Source of the DNA: a virus
Direction: 5' to 3' (one strand)
IMG/VR virus record: IMGVR_UViG_3300010389_000034
Location: 1-43,336 of that record
DNA: 43,336 nucleotides
Shown here: positions 27,903 to 36,745 of the stretch, one piece after another
How positions within the stretch are numbered: position 1 is the stretch's first letter
How the letters are laid out: each line of letters begins with the position of its first letter
Translations under genes and position numbers: made by a program
The notes under the pieces: generated by a model
What the model was told of the DNA's origin: nothing
Seen by the model: only the letters and a program-made list of their open reading frames with translations
Databases searched by the model: none

Positions 27903-30394
27903 AACGAAATAGTTCCGGTAATCGTGGCCTCGTCGATGGAGATACTGCCGCCTGTACGCTCCAGCCCCAACAGTGTGACATCAGAGCCAATCGTCAGGTC
28001 TCCGCTACGCTGCGTGATGGATGCGAAGTGTGCTTCCTGATCGGGGTAGACTGCGACCCCCACTTCCCCGCCGAGTATTTCCAGGCTGGCTGTATTGGTT
28101 GCGTTCGTGCTGGTGAATTGCACGGCTGGCTCGTCGTCTCCCCGGCCCGATGCGTGAACCGTGATTGCTGGATCTGTGCCGCCAAAATCGATTTGAATGC
28201 GGTCGCTGCCGTTACCCGCTCCCAGTCCGGTCACAATCGTGGCTGCTCCGATCTTCAGGAACGTTTCACGGTATTCTATGGTGTCCACGTTCCGCCGTGG
28301 TAGTCCGATTTCGACTTCTTTATTGCCGATCTCCAACCGTCCAAGCGTTACCGCTGATTGGTCCAGACCATAGAGGATATTATCACCGTCAACAATAAAC
28401 ACGTTGTCTGAGTTGACTGGTACTGTGTTTGTATTCCAGTTGGCAGCGACGTCCCATAAGTTGGGTCCCGAATTGGCTGTTGTGGTTGTGGACTCAATCG
28501 GTATTTGAGTTGTATTAACGGTTACGGTTGCGGATTCACCACCCTGAACAGTGGTCTCGGAATACCCCTGAACCTCAGACATTAGAGTTACGTCAGTTCC
28601 GCTCAGACCGCCTGTAAACGTCACGTCAATAGCTGTGTCAGGAAAGGGACCACCCGAGCAAGAGACGTTACCCGTTCCAATCGTGGATACCGCTTCCAGA
28701 ATATCCTCCAGTTCCGATGCTGTCTGGTTATAGGCGATAGGGCCGCTGAACCCTGTGCCCAGCTTCACTGAAAATTCACCCGCACCGGGAGAGCCTGTAA
28801 TACTGATTTGCTGAACTTCAGATATTCCAGTTACTCCCGGCAGATTGCGCTGGACAGAATAATCATCCCCGGACGTAAGTATCGTAACAGAGAGACCAGT
28901 AATCTGGTTGCCGAGATCCCCGATAAACGTTAGTCGGATTCCATGTGCTATTGTTGCACCGTCACTGATGTGCTCGATGCTGATGTTGCCAGATCCCACG
29001 CTGCTCAACGCCTCTGCTGCCGTTTGGATATCTACTGCAGATGCGTTGTAAGCGAGCTGTGACGAGGCCTCTCCGTTGATTACCACAAAAAAACTGCTTT
29101 CGTCCCTCCCTCCAGATCCATCTGCAGGCGAATCGATAATTGAGCGTGAGTAACTTCCCCCTGTAAGCCCAGCACTGTTGACGGTTGCGGTGAGTGCCCC
29201 CGCTCCCAGAGTTGGGGAGATAAAGAAAAAAAACGAATCGCCTTCGCTTAGTTGGTTGGCACCCGAGGTGGAGCTGACAAAAATACCATTTGCGTTCGCA
29301 GCCGACAGGTCAGCATCAATCAGCAGCTGAAGCTCATAGGCGGTCACGTCATACTGTACGCCTGTGAGAGTCAGAACATCGCTACCGGCGATTGCAATAG
29401 TAAGGTCGAACGTTCCACTTGATACGCTCGAATTACCAGCAATCGACATATATCCTTCGGTGCCGTATGTCTCCCGAATATTCCATATCTCGTTTGCTCC
29501 GCCGCCTCCCGCAGTCTGTTCTGTGATCGTCACTGCATCAGCCAAGCCACCAGTAAGACTGGAACCGTTGACGATAATCTGCTCGGCATTCACACCAGCA
29601 AGGTTGTTCTGAAACGTCAATGTGTAAGGCCCGCCGTCTGAACCAGAGACTGCGATATCATCTACGGCAATGCCCGCGAGGGTTTCCAGTGCGGTTTTTA
29701 AAGTCGCAGCAGAAGCGTTGTAGGCGATGGCAGCCGAGGGTGTACCGTCCTCTCCGATCTGAACGGTAAAGGTTCCTCCTGTGGGGTTCCCCAGATCAAT
29801 CAGTTGCACCTCTGCAGCAACGGTCAGATTGTCAGGATTGGCACCCATTTCCGTGACGTTCTCGCCCACCAGATCGCCAATGAATTCCACGGTCCACGGC
29901 CCGCCGTCTGAACCAGTGACGGATACGTTACCGCCCCCAATAGTCGTCAGGGCTTCGAGAGCAGATTCAACTGCAGAGGCTGCTGCATTGTAGGCAATAC
30001 CCGCTGTCACCTGACCCTCAAAAGCCAGTGTAAATGTCCCGCCTGTTGGAGAGTTTCCGATTGTGACAACCTGGATTTCATTTGTTTCTCCCCCCATTGT
30101 AAACGTGACCACAAACGGGACACCTTCTTCATCGGCAGTCAGCGTAAACGTACCGGCTGTGGCCCCGGCTGCAGCTGTAATCTCAGCGAAGTGTGGAACG
30201 GTTGACGCATTCCACAACGCCACAAACGCCGCTGCCACACTGGTCGCAGTCGCTCCAGACAGAACCGTGTAAGAGAGCTTCTTCAGTCCGATGGTTGCCT
30301 CTATCACCATCCCCGCTTCAATGTCGTCAGGAACGGTAACGGTTACAACCTGCGCCACTTCAGGAGCGCCACCTATCCATATATGATCTGTCAT
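27899..30394 (-). CDS. Large repeat-containing tail fibre/tip protein
   Basis: 831 residues. The N-terminal domain (1-110) has VVTVTVPDDIEAGMVIEATI. About four modules of 75-80 residues follow (near 113-190, 201-280, 430-505, 528-605), each with IAYNASA-, EALxxIGxGNVxV and TVxFxGxLxG. A further worn copy is near 300-415. The C-terminus (640-831) has LWDVAANWNTNTVPVNSDNV and then beta-helix-like sequence. Such repeats occur in phage tail and virion proteins, as far as I recall. The likely job is host binding. GGTGATGAA precedes the ATG. Confidence 0.75.
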   Translation of the reverse strand: MTDHIWIGGAPEVAQVVTVTVPDDIEAGMVIEATIGLKKLSYTVLSGATATSVAAAFVALWNASTVPHFAEITAAAGATAGTFTLTADEEGVPFVVTFTMGGETNEIQVVTIGNSPTGGTFTLAFEGQVTAGIAYNAAASAVESALEALTTIGGGNVSVTGSDGGPWTVEFIGDLVGENVTEMGANPDNLTVAAEVQLIDLGNPTGGTFTVQIGEDGTPSAAIAYNASAATLKTALETLAGIAVDDIAVSGSDGGPYTLTFQNNLAGVNAEQIIVNGSSLTGGLADAVTITEQTAGGGGANEIWNIRETYGTEGYMSIAGNSSVSSGTFDLTIAIAGSDVLTLTGVQYDVTAYELQLLIDADLSAANANGIFVSSTSGANQLSEGDSFFFFISPTLGAGALTATVNSAGLTGGSYSRSIIDSPADGSGGRDESSFFVVINGEASSQLAYNASAVDIQTAAEALSSVGSGNISIEHISDGATIAHGIRLTFIGDLGNQITGLSVTILTSGDDYSVQRNLPGVTGISEVQQISITGSPGAGEFSVKLGTGFSGPIAYNQTASELEDILEAVSTIGTGNVSCSGGPFPDTAIDVTFTGGLSGTDVTLMSEVQGYSETTVQGGESATVTVNTTQIPIESTTTTANSGPNLWDVAANWNTNTVPVNSDNVFIVDGDNILYGLDQSAVTLGRLEIGNKEVEIGLPRRNVDTIEYRETFLKIGAATIVTGLGAGNGSDRIQIDFGGTDPAITVHASGRGDDEPAVQFTSTNATNTASLEILGGEVGVAVYPDQEAHFASITQRSGDLTIGSDVTLLGLERTGGSISIDEATITGTISL

Positions 30395-30402
30395 TTCATC
30401 AC

Positions 30403-31332
30403 CTATTTACGTGGTAAAACGTTGTGGTCTTCTTCGCGGAAATCGTTTCTGCGGATAATGTAAATGCTCGACGTATCCAATCCGCCGCGTTTCTTGTCCG
30501 GTTCCAGCACAATGTGTTTGCCGTTTTTGTCCAGATATTGTGGCTCGCTCGGGTAGTCTCCCGGCCCTATCGTGATACGCTTTTTGGTGTACGTAATCGG
30601 CGTCGATGGGTTTCCGAGAAACTTGTCTATTTTTATCTGATTATCTGATGGTGACTGCTCCAGGTAATGAAAACCTGTGCTTGGCTCGAACGTGTCGTGA
30701 GTATCTTGATCGTGCGTCAGTTCGTACTGCAGCGGGTAGTACCAGACCTTATTCTCCAGAATTCGGTTAGGTCGCTCCGATGCTCCCAGTAACAGCGTCC
30801 GTGGTTCATACGTAATATCTTCGATCTGCACTGAGGACTTATTGACTGACCCCGGCATGTAGTGGAACCAGTTCGGCACTGTGGCTACGTTTTTCTGAAC
30901 GCTGATATCCTGAATGGCCTTGAGTGTTGTTCCTACCTGAATATCACCGGCAGTATTGATCCTGATACGCCCCTTGCCATCACGGAACGTTTCCACTTCT
31001 TCCAGTCGGGTTCTGATATCAATAATCGCAGGACGTTTCAGCGGGTTCGGATCGTTGTTGGCATCGTCCGCGTTTGTATTCCACTCGACTTCGACCTTGT
31101 AGATTTTGGAAGCCCCCACCTGTGACAGCTTGACGCGAATCACCAGCGCAGCAGAGTTGACGTCGTGACGCTCCCCCAGCTTCGGGCATTTCTTGTACGA
31201 GAAAATATACATCGGGTCCGTGTTGACATCCTGCAGCGTTGCCCAGTAAAGGCGCACCAGCTTCGTTGTCGGTCCCTGTTCCATCTCGCCAGTCCAACCG
31301 TCAGCAACGGCCCAGTGTTCTACCTTCGCCAT
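30403..31332 (-). CDS. Minor tail protein after tape measure
   Basis: 309 residues, mostly beta, acidic, no membrane segment: VKLSQVGASKIYKVEVEWN, then RPAIIDIRTRLEEVETFRDGKGR. The position right behind the tape measure is that of distal tail or tail-tip baseplate proteins, but no family motif is recognised. TAATG-coupled to the tape-measure gene. Confidence 0.6.
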   Translation of the reverse strand: MAKVEHWAVADGWTGEMEQGPTTKLVRLYWATLQDVNTDPMYIFSYKKCPKLGERHDVNSAALVIRVKLSQVGASKIYKVEVEWNTNADDANNDPNPLKRPAIIDIRTRLEEVETFRDGKGRIRINTAGDIQVGTTLKAIQDISVQKNVATVPNWFHYMPGSVNKSSVQIEDITYEPRTLLLGASERPNRILENKVWYYPLQYELTHDQDTHDTFEPSTGFHYLEQSPSDNQIKIDKFLGNPSTPITYTKKRITIGPGDYPSEPQYLDKNGKHIVLEPDKKRGGLDTSSIYIIRRNDFREEDHNVLPRK

Positions 31333-33359
31333 TAGCTTGCTCCCGTTGTTCGTGGTTTAGGCTTCCGCAACAGGTCAACCGCTTCGGCAAGAAGGGTATT
31401 GCTGGTTCTAATCTCGTCAATCGTCTTATCCTGACCGCTTTTATTAAAAGCCTCGATGATTGAACGCAGACCGTTCTGGGTAGAGAGTTCGCCCATACTG
31501 GCTCTGCTCGCTAGTGTGCCATTGATGGTATTGGGCAGATCCCTTAGCTTGTCCTCCTGCTCTTTCTTCTTTTCATCCTCCTGCTCTTTCTTCTTTTCAT
31601 CCTCTTGTGCTGGTGATGGTTGCGGGCTTTCTGCAATCAACCGCGCAAGGTCTTCTTTTGCTTTATTCAACCGCTCATCTGCTGTCCGCTGGGATTCGTC
31701 CAGAGCAATCTGACGCGCGTCCCGCCGGTCCTGTGCCATTTCATCAACAACACTGCCAGCGCCAGACCTGGCTCTCCGCTCTGCGTCAGCTTGTCTGGCT
31801 CGTTCTGCAATGCTTTCGCTGGTCGATTGGTTGATCTGCTCATTAGAGAGTCCAACACCAGTTGCTTCCTTTGCGCGGACACGAAACTCGCCCATTTCAC
31901 GCATGCTCATCATCGGGTTCAGGGCCTTCATGATGTGGCCTATCCCGTTAATGATTCCCCCACCCACTTTAGACCAGACCTTCTGAATACCGCCCATGAC
32001 GATATCCCATGTATCCCCAAAGAACTGAGTCAAGTTAGTCCATGCGTCCTGTAGACCGGCCCACGCGTTAATCATATATTTAGACGCCTGGTCGATTGTG
32101 CCGTACCAGACATCAAGGAAGAACGTTTTCCATTCGCTGATGTAACTATTTAGATTATTGATTCCGGTCTGCCACACGATTTCCAGAGACTTCCACAATA
32201 TTTCGCCAGCCTTGGAGAAATCACCAGACATCATGGAGTCTTTAATAGCATTAAACACGTGGCCTGTGCGTTGTCTTAACTCCTCAAATTTTGCTTTGAG
32301 AAACGCTACCACCTTGCCGCCGATCCCTGAGAAATACAGGAAGGCAGCAGCAGCCCCTAGAACAGCAGTCACCACCAGACCTATCGGTGAAAGAATCGCA
32401 CCGATCACAGTAGCCGCCAGTGATACCATTGATATAAGACCACCGATTGCAAAACTCGCAACCGCAGCAGCAGAACCGATGGCAATCAATGCCACACCAC
32501 CTGCCACCGTCGCTGCCGTAACAATACCGATGATCTTTACCAGTTCCTGATTCTCACCGATCCATTTACCAGCAATCTCAACCGCGTCAGCAAGATGTTT
32601 TACGAATGAGGTAACCGCAGGCAGCAGGGCATTACCGATATCGACTGATGTGTCATTGATCACCGCGCCCAATCGTTTCATCTGATTGGCGTAAGATCCA
32701 GCAGAACGTAGCGCATCACCCTGCGCGGCTGTGGTGCCTCTCATGATGATCGATAAGCGGGCCATTACCTTTTGTTGATCGGTCGCCGTTTTTGGGTCCA
32801 TTCCCGTTCGAAGAAGCTCCTGCTTAACGGCTGCTTCAGAAACGAGAACGCCGTATTTTTTCATAACTTCGCCGGAACCAGTCAAAGCGGCTTGCAGGTC
32901 GCGTATAACGTCTTCGTCTGCCATGTTGTTAAATGATGCCAGATCGACAGCCAAACCGGTTATCTGCTTGCTCATCTCGGTTGCTGCACCTGGTTCAAAT
33001 CCCAGGGGAACAAACAGATCTTGAGAACCGGCCATGAAATCGGCTACCTGCTGTTTTGATCGTCCAACGTCCTTTGCAAAGCCATCGCTCCATTCCTTCA
33101 CCAGTTTACTATTCTCACCGAAGACCACGTTAAATTTATTCATGGTCTCTTCCATGTCGGAAGCAGCTTTAATCGGATAAGCAAATGAGGCAGCAGCAGC
33201 AATACCGAACCCGGCGACCCTTGCGCCGATTGATGTAATAGTGGCACCAAACCGCTTCAACTTCCGCTGTGCAGAGCGAAGACCACGGACGAGCTTATTG
33301 TCATTCGCGTATAATTCGACGAATGCCCTTCCTGCTCGAATTCCCTGAGTAGTCGCCAT
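31332..33359 (-). CDS. Tail tape measure protein
   Basis: 675 residues. The N-terminus has the family pattern FVELYANDNKLVRGLRSAQRKL. Helical MEETMNKFNVVFGE, ISLSGSGEVMKKYGVLVSEAAVKQ-like sequence and AQGDALRSAGSYANQMKRLG follow. A long hydrophobic stretch (275-360) and a helical, Ala-rich C-terminal half include DEKKKEQE repeats. It sets tail length and passes into the host membrane on infection. At 0.15 nm per residue it predicts a tail of about 100 nm. Confidence 0.9.
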   Translation of the reverse strand: MATTQGIRAGRAFVELYANDNKLVRGLRSAQRKLKRFGATITSIGARVAGFGIAAAASFAYPIKAASDMEETMNKFNVVFGENSKLVKEWSDGFAKDVGRSKQQVADFMAGSQDLFVPLGFEPGAATEMSKQITGLAVDLASFNNMADEDVIRDLQAALTGSGEVMKKYGVLVSEAAVKQELLRTGMDPKTATDQQKVMARLSIIMRGTTAAQGDALRSAGSYANQMKRLGAVINDTSVDIGNALLPAVTSFVKHLADAVEIAGKWIGENQELVKIIGIVTAATVAGGVALIAIGSAAAVASFAIGGLISMVSLAATVIGAILSPIGLVVTAVLGAAAAFLYFSGIGGKVVAFLKAKFEELRQRTGHVFNAIKDSMMSGDFSKAGEILWKSLEIVWQTGINNLNSYISEWKTFFLDVWYGTIDQASKYMINAWAGLQDAWTNLTQFFGDTWDIVMGGIQKVWSKVGGGIINGIGHIMKALNPMMSMREMGEFRVRAKEATGVGLSNEQINQSTSESIAERARQADAERRARSGAGSVVDEMAQDRRDARQIALDESQRTADERLNKAKEDLARLIAESPQPSPAQEDEKKKEQEDEKKKEQEDKLRDLPNTINGTLASRASMGELSTQNGLRSIIEAFNKSGQDKTIDEIRTSNTLLAEAVDLLRKPKPRTTGAS
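31552..31604 (-). repeat. 24-bp tandem repeat in tape measure gene
   Basis: Two exact 24-base copies (31552-31575, 31576-31599) plus a partial third encode DEKKKEQE. A slippage product in a charged helical linker. Confidence 0.8.
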
Positions 33360-33640
33360 TTACTTGACCCCAAACCCTCTAGCCATGTCTGCAATGCGAA
33401 TCTTGCCGCCGCGTTTCTTCTTTTTCTGCCGGTATGGGTTCGCGCTTTCTGGCGAAATCATCTGATTCCGTTTCACGCCCATCCTTGAGTTATGCATCAT
33501 TGCGATAATGGACGCTGTGTGGTCCCAGTCGAGCTGTAGTTTTAACTCAACCATTCGCGCGAGAGACCGCAACGAATACAGACCACCATCACGCCCCAGG
33601 ATTACTTCGCAGTCTTCAATAAACTCCCAAACTTTTCTTC
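33360..33640 (-). CDS. Downstream part of tail chaperone (GT-like), reached by -1 frameshift
   Basis: About 90 residues (from VWEFIEDCEVILGRDG) in the -1 frame relative to the upstream chaperone gene. The frame is open far into that gene, but its upstream part is a shadow. It has no ribosome site or start of its own. The content (YSLRSLARMVELKLQLDWDHTASIIAMMHNSRMG, then KKKKRGG) and its place before the tape measure match lambda gpT-type extensions. The slip site is not certain; an AAAAG run at 33632-33636 lies in the overlap. Confidence 0.7.
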
Positions 33641-34066
33641 CATCTCCTGAAGAATCGCGTCCGTGTTCTGTTCGATCATCCCCGACTCCATCAGCTCCAT
33701 CGCCTTCGTCGTCAGCTTCGTCTCTGCTGCCTTGGCTTTCTCCCATGCGGTCGCCACAACCTGACTCCGGCTGCGGCGGGAAATAAAAACCAGCTCGTCC
33801 ATCAGCGCATCGCAGGAATCGTCTAAAGCGCCACCGATCAGGCATCGAGCAAAACCCGCTCCGTCAAGGCCCTGTTTCTTAATTTGTTCCTGACAGATAA
33901 TCGAAAGCACATCAACGAGCTTTTCATCATCGCTGGTCAGACTGGAAACTGAGTCCTTATCGAGTTTGTGCAGATCCACACCCAACTCCGTGCGGATCTG
34001 CCGTGTCATGTTCACGTCAAGAATGACGGACCATTCTTTATCGTTCGCATCTTTGAACGTGTGCAT
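33602..34066 (-). CDS. Tail assembly chaperone (G-like)
   Basis: 154 residues. DANDKEWSVILDVNMTRQIRTELG, then LIGGALDDSCDALMDELVFISRRSRSQVVATAWEKAKA. Small, helical, and located between tail tube and tape measure as in lambda G. It should hold the tape measure soluble during tail assembly. A fraction of ribosomes would shift -1 near its end to make the longer form. TAATG overlap with the upstream gene. Confidence 0.75.
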   Translation of the reverse strand: MHTFKDANDKEWSVILDVNMTRQIRTELGVDLHKLDKDSVSSLTSDDEKLVDVLSIICQEQIKKQGLDGAGFARCLIGGALDDSCDALMDELVFISRRSRSQVVATAWEKAKAAETKLTTKAMELMESGMIEQNTDAILQEMEEKFGSLLKTAK

Positions 34067-34278
34067 TACTTGCCTTCCTTGGGTGGTGCAATTGGCTCTC
34101 CACCAATGCGGACATTGATAACCTTGTAAGTCCCGTCTTCCTGTTTCACTCGATTGACGCGATACTCGTACCCGTCGTCACCAATCCAGGCAGGCTTCTT
34201 CCACGATGTATCGTTCTTCTGGGACTCTTTGAACTCTTTAACCGTCGTAACTGGTTTTTTCGCTTCTTCTGCTGACAT
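34066..34278 (-). CDS. Small tail-region protein, 70 aa
   Basis: Charged short protein (KPVTTVKEFKESQKNDTSWKKPAW, YEYRVNRVKQEDGTYKVINVRIGGE). Lies between tail tube and chaperone genes, 3 bases after the tube gene. Likely virion-assembly related, but no family is recognised. Confidence 0.6.
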   Translation of the reverse strand: MSAEEAKKPVTTVKEFKESQKNDTSWKKPAWIGDDGYEYRVNRVKQEDGTYKVINVRIGGEPIAPPKEGK

Positions 34279-34281
34279 CGA

Positions 34282-34740
34282 TTAACCCCCTGAGATTGTG
34301 ACTAATGCAGCTGCCGTAGTCGGGTTGGCTGCTGGTTTAATTGTGACAGTGACATTGTTTCCCTCGTGAGAACCGTCGTTATTCCATCCTGTGACGTAGG
34401 CTTCGCACTGGAATCCGCTTTCACCTGTTGTAGCAACCGCCCCCGACATCACCGCCAGACCGATCTTTGTTCTGCCGCGATACGCCGCGCGAAGTGCGTC
34501 AAAATCCGTGTTCCCGTTCCGTTTGGAAATAGTCACATCGACGGAATAGGTTTCATGCGTCGGAACCACTCCGATCACATTCACGTTTCGTTCGGCAAAC
34601 TCAGACTCGTTAAGCGTCGAGTTTTCCTGAACGTCTTGAACGCCGGGCATCAGCACCCATGTGGGGGATGCAATGTCACCGTCTGCGTCGTAGTAAATTT
34701 CCTCTGTAAAACCAATTTCACCTGCTCCAGAGACACCCAT
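34282..34740 (-). CDS. Major tail (tube) protein
   Basis: 152 residues, beta-rich: EIGFTEEIYYDADGDI, VPTHETYSVDVTISKRNGNTDFDALRAAYRGRTKIGLAVMSG, FQCEAYVTGWNNDG, then a short tail (NNVTVTIKPAANPTTAA). Helix-in-beta-sandwich layout and position before the chaperone pair match siphophage tail tube proteins. AAAGGTGG precedes the ATG. Confidence 0.8.
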   Translation of the reverse strand: MGVSGAGEIGFTEEIYYDADGDIASPTWVLMPGVQDVQENSTLNESEFAERNVNVIGVVPTHETYSVDVTISKRNGNTDFDALRAAYRGRTKIGLAVMSGAVATTGESGFQCEAYVTGWNNDGSHEGNNVTVTIKPAANPTTAAALVTISGG

Positions 34741-34752
34741 ATTGCACCACCT

Positions 34753-35157
34753 TTACTTAATAGAATTTGCCCACATGCCAGGCATATGCTCGCTCAATTG
34801 CCGAGTAAACGCCGGACCCATGAACGGCCTGTCTAAGTCACCTTTTTCCAATTTCTCAGGAGCCTCACCAGCGCCTTTGAATCCCATCAATCGAGCCGGC
34901 CCAATCAGGACCGTCTTCTGAAATCTGTCGTATGCAAAAAACAGAAAGTTCTTCAGTAATCCGGTTACAACCCGTGGCGGTTTACCCTTTTCGCTTGGCC
35001 CCTTTTTGCGTCTCCGCATGGACTTTCGCGCGTCCTTCATCGTGTAATAACCAAACTTACCCAGCACCTTCCGCTCTGCTTTTTCTGTTGCGTTCTCCAC
35101 TTCCTTCGTGTTGAAAAAAACCGCGTTTGGCGGCAGTCTAAAACCGATTCCAGCCAT
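34753..35157 (-). CDS. HK97 gp10-like tail completion protein
   Basis: 134 residues, very basic: ENATEKAERKVLGKFGYYTMKDARKSMRRRKKGPSEKGKPPRVVTGLLKN then VLIGPAR and DRPFMGPAF. The RPF-x-P-AF end and basic middle are typical of the gp10/Z-like family that joins the tail to the head. Position before the tail tube gene agrees. Confidence 0.75.
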   Translation of the reverse strand: MAGIGFRLPPNAVFFNTKEVENATEKAERKVLGKFGYYTMKDARKSMRRRKKGPSEKGKPPRVVTGLLKNFLFFAYDRFQKTVLIGPARLMGFKGAGEAPEKLEKGDLDRPFMGPAFTRQLSEHMPGMWANSIK

Positions 35158-35158
35158 C

Positions 35159-35641
35159 TCAATAAGTCTCCTTGAGAAGGAAGGGGACCCGGAAATAACT
35201 CAGAAAGTCGCCCGTATATTTGCCCGTTGCCGGGTCTCTCGTTAATCGCGATGGATCGAACGTGAAATACTCATCAAGTCGCCTCAATGCCACGAACGTT
35301 CCAACCCCCGCCACCGTGTAATCTGTCTTTGCGTATCTCTTTGTGATCGTGTGAACCTGCTCCCGCAGATCGTCTATTTCTGTTCTGGTTTTGTCGCTCA
35401 ATCGCTTGGCAAAACCGATATCAACCGACAACTGATACCGCACGTTGTGTCTGTCTTCCGGTTCCACTTCCACAACAGGCCACGGGTTAACAAGGCACCC
35501 GAGAGCCGTTGCCAACTCTGTTTTTCCAATCCACAACGGTGTCCAGGTTCGCACCGCTGTGAACGTCATATCCCAATTACGGTCAACGTGGTTCAGGTCT
35601 GCCACAATCGCGTCTGCTAACTCAACATCAGGTGCCGCCAT
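35159..35641 (-). CDS. Tail terminator/neck protein candidate
   Basis: 160 residues: MAAPDVELADAIVADLN, then VRYQLSVDIGFAKRLSDKTRTEIDDLREQVHTI and an acidic-aromatic end. Fold and place resemble tail terminator or lambda U-like neck proteins. The assignment rests mainly on gene order. TAATG overlap upstream. Confidence 0.6.
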   Translation of the reverse strand: MAAPDVELADAIVADLNHVDRNWDMTFTAVRTWTPLWIGKTELATALGCLVNPWPVVEVEPEDRHNVRYQLSVDIGFAKRLSDKTRTEIDDLREQVHTITKRYAKTDYTVAGVGTFVALRRLDEYFTFDPSRLTRDPATGKYTGDFLSYFRVPFLLKETY

Positions 35642-36009
35642 TACGCTGCCACCTCTTCAACGTAGATCATGTATTCCAATGAAGTACCGTCTGAGTAATC
35701 CCAGCACTGTTCAACACCCTTTGGTGTTTGAGGCTCGTACTTGCGACCAGAGACAGTGAATTCATCAATCGCAGATGGTTCGACCACCCCCCCTCCAAAG
35801 TCGTAATGAGAAACCGGAACTTTTATAACCACCCAGTTACGAGCGATTTCAAACCCTTCTGCATCGCGTGTCTTCACTTCCTGCTTTGCCATAATGACCG
35901 TTGGCGTGATCGTTACAGCAGCCCGACTGACAGAGGCAGTCTTCGCAAAGTCTTCTGTGTTAAAGAAAACGCTACTCAGATCTGCTTCTATCAAGTCGTC
36001 GAGGCTCAT
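35641..36009 (-). CDS. Head-tail attachment protein (FII-like)
   Basis: 122 residues from the ATG at 36009, 2 bases after the previous stop; a longer frame overlaps that gene. LDDLIEADLSSVFFNTEDFAKTASVSRAAVTIT resembles lambda FII-type head-closure proteins (short helix, then LFNTDEFA and a beta barrel). It would seal the head and dock the tail. Confidence 0.65.
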   Translation of the reverse strand: MSLDDLIEADLSSVFFNTEDFAKTASVSRAAVTITPTVIMAKQEVKTRDAEGFEIARNWVVIKVPVSHYDFGGGVVEPSAIDEFTVSGRKYEPQTPKGVEQCWDYSDGTSLEYMIYVEEVAA

Positions 36010-36011
36010 AA

Positions 36012-36692
36012 TTAAGCACCGTATGCGTAGGTGTACTGTGCTTCCCACTTGGCGATCGTGATGGAACCAACGCCGGTTCCGCTCGCTTTGTGGATCTGAA
36101 TGAAAGGTTGCACGTTCTGCCCACTTGAGATAGCAGACATATCAAACGTAGTGCCTGCGGCTACACGCTCGCCATCAACAAAGAACCGCACATCAGTGAG
36201 GCCAGCTGTGAAGTCGATTGTGAGTCGCTTGTAGGTAGAACCGAGTGTGGCACCAGTGGCAACATCGTCATTGTCAGTCGTTCCATCGTCTGTTTCTGCG
36301 ACCAGAGCAGAGGTTGAAACGCTGCCGTCAATCTTTAGCCAGGCATTGACAGCAACGCTGTCTTCAGTGTCGTTCTGTGCCGACCCAACGCCGACCACAA
36401 CATCAGTCACAGCGTCGATGCCAGCCACTTTCACGACTGCCTCGACATACTGAAGCTTGGCAAGGTCCATCGGTAAGACATCGTTCTGATAAAGTGTCAG
36501 AACCTCTTCTTCGCTGGTTGCTGCCATTGTGAGTTTTGCACCACCGCCATCTTCAGTAATACCCAAATAAGTAGGTGCCCCTGAAGACGAGTTATCTTTA
36601 ATGGTCCAGCCGTTATGCCCTGGAGTTGTCGAAAAGACTTGCGCCCGATCGAACAAATCACATAAAGTTCTGGTTCCTCTTGTTACACTCAT
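36012..36692 (-). CDS. Capsid-region protein, jelly-roll-like
   Basis: 226 residues, beta-rich: GWTIKDNSSSGAPTYLGITEDGG, AKLQYVEAVVKVAG, STYKRLTIDFTAGLTDVRFFVDGERVAAG. The pattern is like concanavalin-type beta sandwiches, where FFVDGE... is a typical strand. It lies directly behind the capsid gene, where decoration proteins are encoded, so it may decorate the head. The exact role is unproven. Confidence 0.6.
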   Translation of the reverse strand: MSVTRGTRTLCDLFDRAQVFSTTPGHNGWTIKDNSSSGAPTYLGITEDGGGAKLTMAATSEEEVLTLYQNDVLPMDLAKLQYVEAVVKVAGIDAVTDVVVGVGSAQNDTEDSVAVNAWLKIDGSVSTSALVAETDDGTTDNDDVATGATLGSTYKRLTIDFTAGLTDVRFFVDGERVAAGTTFDMSAISSGQNVQPFIQIHKASGTGVGSITIAKWEAQYTYAYGA

Positions 36693-36745
36693 GATTAAAT
36701 CCTTTATGGTTTGTGTTGTTAATTGCCGTTTATAAAGCCAGCGGA

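Noticed and set aside
32158-32550. 130-codon plus-strand frame opposite the tape measure gene
   Set aside because: Shadow of the Ala/Val-rich hydrophobic stretch; no ribosome site.
33637-33845. Upstream half of the 161-codon frame in the chaperone region
   Set aside because: It is the -1 shadow of the chaperone gene; only the part after the frameshift is protein-like.
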